A stretch of DNA of 23,688 nucleotides from a virus: IMG/VR virus record IMGVR_UViG_3300027896_000223, positions 1-23,688 of that record; one strand, written 5' to 3'. The notes under the pieces are model-generated. The model was not told where the DNA came from. It ran no database searches and was given only the letters and a program-made list of their open reading frames with translations. Shown here piece after piece: positions 19,644 through 23,688 of the stretch. Both the position numbers and the translations under genes were made by a program. Each line of letters starts with the position of its first letter. The first letter of the stretch is position 1.

Positions 19644-20228
19644 ATGGCAATAAAAAGTGGTTATCCAGAAGAACCTTGTTTGGGTCATCTTATGCTTGAC
19701 CTTGAAACTATGGGTAAAAGAGCAGGATGTGCAATTGTTTCAATTGGTGCAGTAGAATTTAATATTAATACTGGTAATATAGGAAGAACCTTTTATAGAG
19801 TGATTAATCTTCAATCATGTTTAAATGTTGGTCTTGTTATTGATGCCAGTACTCTTTATTGGTGGTTACAACAAAGTGATGTAGCAAGACAAGCAATTTG
19901 TAAACCAGCAGATAGTATTCAAACTGTTTTAAATGAATTTAGTTCATTTTTAGCCATTCTTCGTGATTTTCAAATTTGGGGTGATGGTGTAAGATTTGAT
20001 GTTGGAATTCTTGAAGCAGCATATTTTGCAATTGGTAAAGGAGATACATTACCTTGGTACTTTAGAAATGAAAGAGATGTAAGGACATTGGTTTCTTTTG
20101 CTCCAGAAATTAAAGAACAGTATCCTTTTATGGGCACTCAGCATAATCCAATTGATGATTGTAAACATCAAATAGGCTATTGTTCAACAATTTGGAACAA
20201 ATTAAAAATAAAACAAAAATTTTTGTAA
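19644..20228 (+). CDS. DEDDh 3'-5' exonuclease (Rv2179c-like)
   Basis: The product has 194 residues. The Exo I motif is HLMLDLETMG (D19, E21), with GCAIVSIGAVEF next. The Exo II region is QIWGDGVRFDVGIL. Exo III is QHNPIDDCKHQI, where the His and Asp are the DEDDh residues. YWWLQQSDVAR in between is characteristic of the Rv2179c-like exoribonuclease group. Such enzymes trim RNA or DNA 3' ends. The last codons overlap promoter motif copy 7, so its TAA forms part of TTGTAAC. Confidence 0.88.
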   Translation: MAIKSGYPEEPCLGHLMLDLETMGKRAGCAIVSIGAVEFNINTGNIGRTFYRVINLQSCLNVGLVIDASTLYWWLQQSDVARQAICKPADSIQTVLNEFSSFLAILRDFQIWGDGVRFDVGILEAAYFAIGKGDTLPWYFRNERDVRTLVSFAPEIKEQYPFMGTQHNPIDDCKHQIGYCSTIWNKLKIKQKFL

Positions 20229-20253
20229 CCTTTTTAATGTTGGTTACGTATAA
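20223..20253 (+). promoter_or_regulatory. phage-type promoter motif, copy 7 (plus strand)
   Basis: TTGTAAC (20223-20229), 17 bases, then CGTATAA (20247-20253). The ATG of the second HAD gene follows 12 bases later (20266). This copy faces right, showing that the motif follows gene orientation and not the minus strand. Confidence 0.7.
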
Positions 20254-20265
20254 TATGCATTTATA

Positions 20266-20748
20266 ATGAACAATGAAAAACGATATTTATTTTTAGACCT
20301 CGACAGTGTTATGATTACAGAAAGAGAATTCAATTCAGTAATACAATCTACTTATATTGTAAAGCCATTTGACCCACATTGCGTTGCGGTGTTAAATGAA
20401 ATTATTGAAGCTGTTAATCCTTTCATTATTCTTACTACTGACAGGAGATTAGAATTAAAACTCAAAGAAATGAATGAGGTCTTTAGATATAATGGTATTA
20501 ATTCACCAGTTAAAGATTACACTCCTGATTTCTGGGGTACACAATTCAAAAAACTTCAAGATGCTGATATGTGTCGTGGATTTGAAATTCTCAGATATGT
20601 ACATCAATATCAAATTGAAAATTATGCTGTGGTTGATGATATGAATCTCATGTGTTGGGTTTCAGATCATTTTGTTTGGTGTACGAATTCAGTTGAAGGA
20701 CTTAATCAAAATGGTATTAAAGAACAAATTTTAAAACTTTTAATATAA
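20266..20748 (+). CDS. HAD-like phosphatase (second copy, divergent)
   Basis: The product has 160 residues. Motif I is LFLDLDSVM (D11, D13; a Ser replaces the common Gly), motif II is FIILTTDRRLE (T57/T58), and the acidic motif is YAVVDDMNLM (D124-D125). It shares overall layout with the HAD protein at 17578 but is only distantly similar. The likely role is a phage phosphatase or RNA-end processing enzyme. It is headed by its own phage-type promoter. Confidence 0.78.
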   Translation: MNNEKRYLFLDLDSVMITEREFNSVIQSTYIVKPFDPHCVAVLNEIIEAVNPFIILTTDRRLELKLKEMNEVFRYNGINSPVKDYTPDFWGTQFKKLQDADMCRGFEILRYVHQYQIENYAVVDDMNLMCWVSDHFVWCTNSVEGLNQNGIKEQILKLLI

Positions 20749-20772
20749 AACAATGTATATAAATTTATTTTT

Positions 20773-22197
20773 ATGAAAAACGAAAAACTGGAATTATTAT
20801 TAAACAAGGTTGTTGAGTACAACAATCCTGCTGCCTATGATGGTAAAGGTTGCAATTTCAAAGGCTTTCTTTATAAAGACAGCGAGCAATGTTACTATAT
20901 CAAGGTAATTGAACACATTAGTGGTACTGATATCGCTGAAGGCGATAAAATATCACTTATAGAAGGTGATGAAGAATTTATTATTCATGCCGAGAAACCA
21001 AAACTTATGGTAGTTGATAAAGAATCATGGCACTATGGCTTAATGACATATGTACTTGGTAAAAAAGCACCAACTCCACAAACAATGCAAAACGGTTGTC
21101 CATATTTTTGGTTATTATTATTTTCACTATTTGCATGTTCATTTGTAGCAATTTGGCAAATTTTGAAGTTCATTGTATTGCTCTTTCCAAGAGGATTTGT
21201 TTGGTGTCTTGCAAAATCAGTGGATAATTGGATTAAAAGTCTTGATGATGTAACAGCTTATGAAATGGCTGAAAATCAACATACAAATAGAAAAGATGTG
21301 CAAAAACTTCCACTTACCGCAAAAATATTTTTTGATGATATTGATGAAAGTTTCTTTAGTTATTTTTTAACTAAAAAATATGGAGAAGGAGCAAAATATG
21401 ATAAAGAAAAAAGAGCTGAAATTTATGATAATTGGGCAAAATGGCGTAAAGAAGTAAATGAAGCACGTCAAAAACGTAGTGATGAATATTATGCAAGATT
21501 ACAAGAAGAGGAAAAACTTGAAGCAATCCGTGAAGCAAAAAGAGAAGCAAGAAAAGCTAAATGGGATGCTCGCATGAAACCATTTTTTACTGCCAGCCAA
21601 AATTTCTTTGCCTCACTTCGTCAGGCATTTACATTCAAAGGTGATGTGAAAACTCTTATTAAAAGAACCAAACAAGTTGTAGGTGCACTTATTACGCTTA
21701 TTTTACTTGTAGCAGCATTTTTCTTTGTTGAATATTTCGCATGGGCATTAATGATTGTAATTGATTCATGTATTAAATTATGGTATGTATTTGTAACTAT
21801 TATTGGAGTGGTTGCATCAGCAGGTCTTTTATACGTTATTTGTATATTCATTGGTGGTTGGCTTCAAAAAATTGTCAATAAATATAAAGGTGGTAAAAAA
21901 GTATGGTATATTGAACCATTAATTTATTGTATATGGTATCCTGTAAAATATATTGCACTTGCATTATTTTATACCATTATTTATGTTATCGGTTATCCAC
22001 TTAAATTCATTTTCTATAATTTTTTGTGGAAAATTGTACTTGTAAATCTTGGTAAATTAATCTGGAAATTATTGTGTGCAATTGGTCGTGGATTGGTTAC
22101 AAGTACTGGAGTATTTGGAGAATATCTACATGCTGATTATACAGGTTTATGCCCGGGTTTGGAATGGCGTGGTTTTGATGAAGAAGAAAAGAAATAG
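20773..22197 (+). CDS. large multi-pass membrane protein with charged cytosolic segment
   Basis: The product has 474 residues. Hydrophobic segments are at about 111-138, 301-329, 335-362, 382-408 and 410-435. Between 180 and 290 is a long charged helix (residues 211-270, e.g. EEEKLEAIREAKREAR), probably a cytosolic coiled coil. The N-terminal 100 residues look like a small soluble domain, and the tail reads DYTGLCPGLEWRGFDEEEKK. No known family is recognised. It is the first and largest of a run of membrane proteins on this arm. It might act on the cell envelope during infection, but nothing in the sequence proves this. It ends in TAG. Confidence 0.8.
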   Translation: MKNEKLELLLNKVVEYNNPAAYDGKGCNFKGFLYKDSEQCYYIKVIEHISGTDIAEGDKISLIEGDEEFIIHAEKPKLMVVDKESWHYGLMTYVLGKKAPTPQTMQNGCPYFWLLLFSLFACSFVAIWQILKFIVLLFPRGFVWCLAKSVDNWIKSLDDVTAYEMAENQHTNRKDVQKLPLTAKIFFDDIDESFFSYFLTKKYGEGAKYDKEKRAEIYDNWAKWRKEVNEARQKRSDEYYARLQEEEKLEAIREAKREARKAKWDARMKPFFTASQNFFASLRQAFTFKGDVKTLIKRTKQVVGALITLILLVAAFFFVEYFAWALMIVIDSCIKLWYVFVTIIGVVASAGLLYVICIFIGGWLQKIVNKYKGGKKVWYIEPLIYCIWYPVKYIALALFYTIIYVIGYPLKFIFYNFLWKIVLVNLGKLIWKLLCAIGRGLVTSTGVFGEYLHADYTGLCPGLEWRGFDEEEKK

Positions 22198-22228
22198 TTT
22201 TATTGTCTAACCTAAAAATTTTAAAATT

Positions 22229-22864
22229 ATGTTAATATTTGTATTATCGTTCATAGCAACAGTGATAGTTTCACTGTGCTTTTTCAAAAGTAAATTCTGG
22301 GAAAATCGATATCTTGTTTTATTAATTGGTGCAGGTGTGGCTCTCGTTGCCACACTCACCACCAATTTTATTGTACGTGGACATCTGCAAAAAAGAAGTG
22401 AAACCATTTGGACAAAACCAATATACACTTTTTATATGCCAGATTCAATTTATAATAAAAACATTTCATATAAAGATAGTCTTAAAAAATTATCATTCAT
22501 AAAAGACTATAATTGGTATAAAAATCATAAAAATATTGAATTTTGGAAAAACAGAATTATTAAACAAACACCAGTTAGCTTTGTATTATATACTACTGAC
22601 AAAAAAGGTACGTGTACGTATATTGGCATATTTAAAAGTAGTGCTAGTCAGGATTACTATGATTTTAATGATGTATATATCGCTTCAAGTGGTAATGATA
22701 CTCTTAGATATGTTCAAAAAAAGAAACTTGTTTATACTGTGCCACCAAGTAACTGGATAACTGGTATTAGTTTTCCAAGAATAGAAACAGCTACAGTAAT
22801 ATATGTTCCGCCAAAGGAATTTGTTATGATACCAGATTCATTAATTAAAAAAATACCATTCTAA
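22229..22864 (+). CDS. membrane-anchored protein with extracytoplasmic domain
   Basis: The product has 211 residues. Two hydrophobic segments lie at the N-terminus (about 1-19 and 28-48: RYLVLLIGAGVALVATLTTN), followed by a soluble, strand-rich domain of about 160 residues (QTPVSFVLYTTDKKGTCTY; VPPSNWITGISFPRIET). No known family is recognised. The soluble part may be on either side of the membrane. It overlaps the next gene by TAATG, so the two are coupled. Confidence 0.7.
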   Translation: MLIFVLSFIATVIVSLCFFKSKFWENRYLVLLIGAGVALVATLTTNFIVRGHLQKRSETIWTKPIYTFYMPDSIYNKNISYKDSLKKLSFIKDYNWYKNHKNIEFWKNRIIKQTPVSFVLYTTDKKGTCTYIGIFKSSASQDYYDFNDVYIASSGNDTLRYVQKKKLVYTVPPSNWITGISFPRIETATVIYVPPKEFVMIPDSLIKKIPF

Positions 22865-23109
22865 TGAAAACAACATTATTACAAATCTTTATAAAGAAAG
22901 AAAAAAGTCATTGGCAACGTATTGGACAAATGTTTGGTAAGTTTAATAATTGGATATTTAAATTAACATTTGGAATATTTGTTGCAATACTATTGATTAT
23001 TACTCATTATTACATGACATTTATGAGTATATTATGGGAAGTTGGACTATATGTTTTTGCCCGTGATATGTTTAAAGCAAATTTACAAAAACTAGCACTA
23101 AAAGTATAA
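22864..23109 (+). CDS. hypothetical membrane protein (81 aa)
   Basis: The product has 81 residues with a basic N-terminus (KKEKSHWQRIGQMFGKFNNW) and one or two hydrophobic helices (LTFGIFVAILLIITHYYMTF, about 34-53). No family is recognised. It begins at the TAATG overlap with the preceding gene and is followed after 4 bases by a 42-residue membrane peptide. Confidence 0.65.
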   Translation: MKTTLLQIFIKKEKSHWQRIGQMFGKFNNWIFKLTFGIFVAILLIITHYYMTFMSILWEVGLYVFARDMFKANLQKLALKV

Positions 23110-23113
23110 TATT

Positions 23114-23242
23114 ATGACACTAAAAGAATTTATTGAATATGTAGGACAAGATTCTAACCATTTTATAGGTTTTCTTTTTGTACTTATAATTGTTATGAGT
23201 GGACTTACACAAATTGCAAAATATATTTTTAAAAGAAAATAG
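23114..23242 (+). CDS. small membrane protein (42 aa)
   Basis: This short frame runs from ATG 23114 to TAG 23240-23242. An acidic N-terminus (MTLKEFIEYVGQDSNH) is followed by one hydrophobic helix (FIGFLFVLIIVMSGLTQIA) and a basic end (KYIFKRK). It is one base before the next gene. Its size and position between clear genes make it likely real, though the function is unknown. Confidence 0.55.
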   Translation: MTLKEFIEYVGQDSNHFIGFLFVLIIVMSGLTQIAKYIFKRK

Positions 23243-23243
23243 C

Positions 23244-23486
23244 ATGTGGAAAATATTTCTTTTTATTGAACGTTGGATACTTTATCCACCATATTTCACA
23301 ATTTGTTTTGTTGTGTATTATCTTTTTTATGTAATACTTATGTTCAAACTTCCAAAAATTAATTTTGTTGAAGAATATAATGGTGATAAAGATTTTAAAA
23401 GTATGTCAGCAGTGGCACACATATTATCTATTTATGTGACTGGATTAATAATTTTCTTTTATGTGTTTTTTAAAAAATTTTTTTAA
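23244..23486 (+). CDS. hypothetical membrane protein (80 aa)
   Basis: The ATG at 23244 (MWKIFLFIERWILYPPYF), directly after the preceding TAG, is preferred to an in-frame GTG at 23199 that lies inside the previous gene. Two hydrophobic helices can be seen (about 13-32 and 58-78). It has no recognised family. It is followed directly, without spacing, by the partial gene at 23487. Confidence 0.65.
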   Translation: MWKIFLFIERWILYPPYFTICFVVYYLFYVILMFKLPKINFVEEYNGDKDFKSMSAVAHILSIYVTGLIIFFYVFFKKFF

Positions 23487-23688
23487 ATGAGTAAATATAA
23501 AGTAGAATCACCAAGGATACCTGTTCAGTTTATTAATGCAAAAACAGAAGCAGTTCTATTTGAAATAAAAGATAGAAATTGGATGAATATTGGAGAGTTA
23601 CTAACAGCACATTATGCTGGCACACTGGTTGAAACTGAAATGAAAGGTAAGGTTGAACCAGATGAAGTATTGGTTATTGCAGTAGTTA
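23487..23688 (+). CDS. hypothetical protein, 3' end outside window
   Basis: An open frame of 67 codons continues past the window edge. It starts MSKYKVESPRIPVQFINAKT and contains no membrane helix. The product seems soluble, unlike the preceding run of membrane proteins. The ATG abuts the TAA of the preceding gene. No family is recognised from this part. Confidence 0.6.
   Translation, partial: MSKYKVESPRIPVQFINAKTEAVLFEIKDRNWMNIGELLTAHYAGTLVETEMKGKVEPDEVLVIAVV

Noticed and set aside
21621-21851. Minus-strand frame inside the 474-residue membrane gene
   Set aside because: A shadow of the coding strand with no start context.
16129-23242. Genome-wide TAG recoding to Gln, as in some Bacteroidota phages
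   Set aside because: TAG ends the NADAR gene (6829), the 474-residue membrane gene (22197) and the 42-residue gene (23242), besides tnpB. Only the SprT-like gene contains an in-frame TAG, and the many other genes are intact without TAG.
23199-23243. Longer GTG start for the membrane protein at 23244
   Set aside because: It overlaps most of the end of the preceding 42-residue gene in another frame. The ATG immediately after that gene's stop fits the packing seen elsewhere.
1-23688. tRNA genes or CRISPR arrays
   Set aside because: No cloverleaf-like segment with CCA-type end and no regularly spaced repeats were found by reading both strands.

Overview
The window looks like a piece of a large, strongly AT-rich, tailed-phage-like genome (phage or prophage-like element) of a Bacteroidota host. 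Three lines of evidence support this. The genes are small and tightly packed, with many ATGA or TAATG stop/start overlaps. The functions are typical of large phages: two helicases, a Dda-like and a UvsW-like one, Nudix, ATP-grasp, HD, HAD and NADAR enzymes, homing endonucleases and TnpB. Bacteroidota marks are present too: promoters with a TAnnTTTG element at about -7, and a secreted DUF4468-type protein. No rRNA, tRNA, CRISPR array or virion structural gene was recognised. TAG ends several genes, so the standard code appears to be used.

Left arm (1-18423), almost all on the minus strand. From the far end of the operon inward it reads as follows. At 18423-14896 lie a HAD phosphatase, an ATP-grasp protein, a SprT-like metalloprotease broken by an in-frame amber codon, an orphan HicB-like protein and several unknown small proteins. 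At 14456-12522 is a soluble AAA+ protease that joins a Clp-type ATPase to an FtsH-type M41 peptidase. At 12489-12071 are tiny genes and a solo copy of the tnpB-element end repeat. At 12049-8999 are an MmcB-like nuclease, a Nudix hydrolase and a Dda-like helicase. At 8060-6829 are a secreted DUF4468 protein, a small membrane peptide and a NADAR protein. At 5413-1 are unknown small genes, a P-loop kinase, a Vsr-like homing endonuclease, an HD hydrolase, DUF3307 and a partial SF2 helicase.

Two plus-strand islands interrupt this arm, and both look mobile: a tnpB element flanked by imperfect inverted repeats (5416-6808), and a ribbon-helix-helix/GIY-YIG endonuclease pair (8193-9004).

Right arm (18565-23688), all on the plus strand, starts from a divergent promoter region at 18424-18564. 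It encodes a coiled-coil protein, a MESH1/SpoT-like HD hydrolase, a small Zn-type protein, a DEDD exonuclease, a second HAD protein, and then a run of membrane proteins. A partial gene runs off the window.

The most notable non-coding signal is a bipartite motif, TTGTAAC-N16/17-CGTATAA, found seven times on both strands and always just upstream of a gene start. It is probably a phage-specific promoter class, distinct from the host-like TAnnTTTG promoters that are also present.
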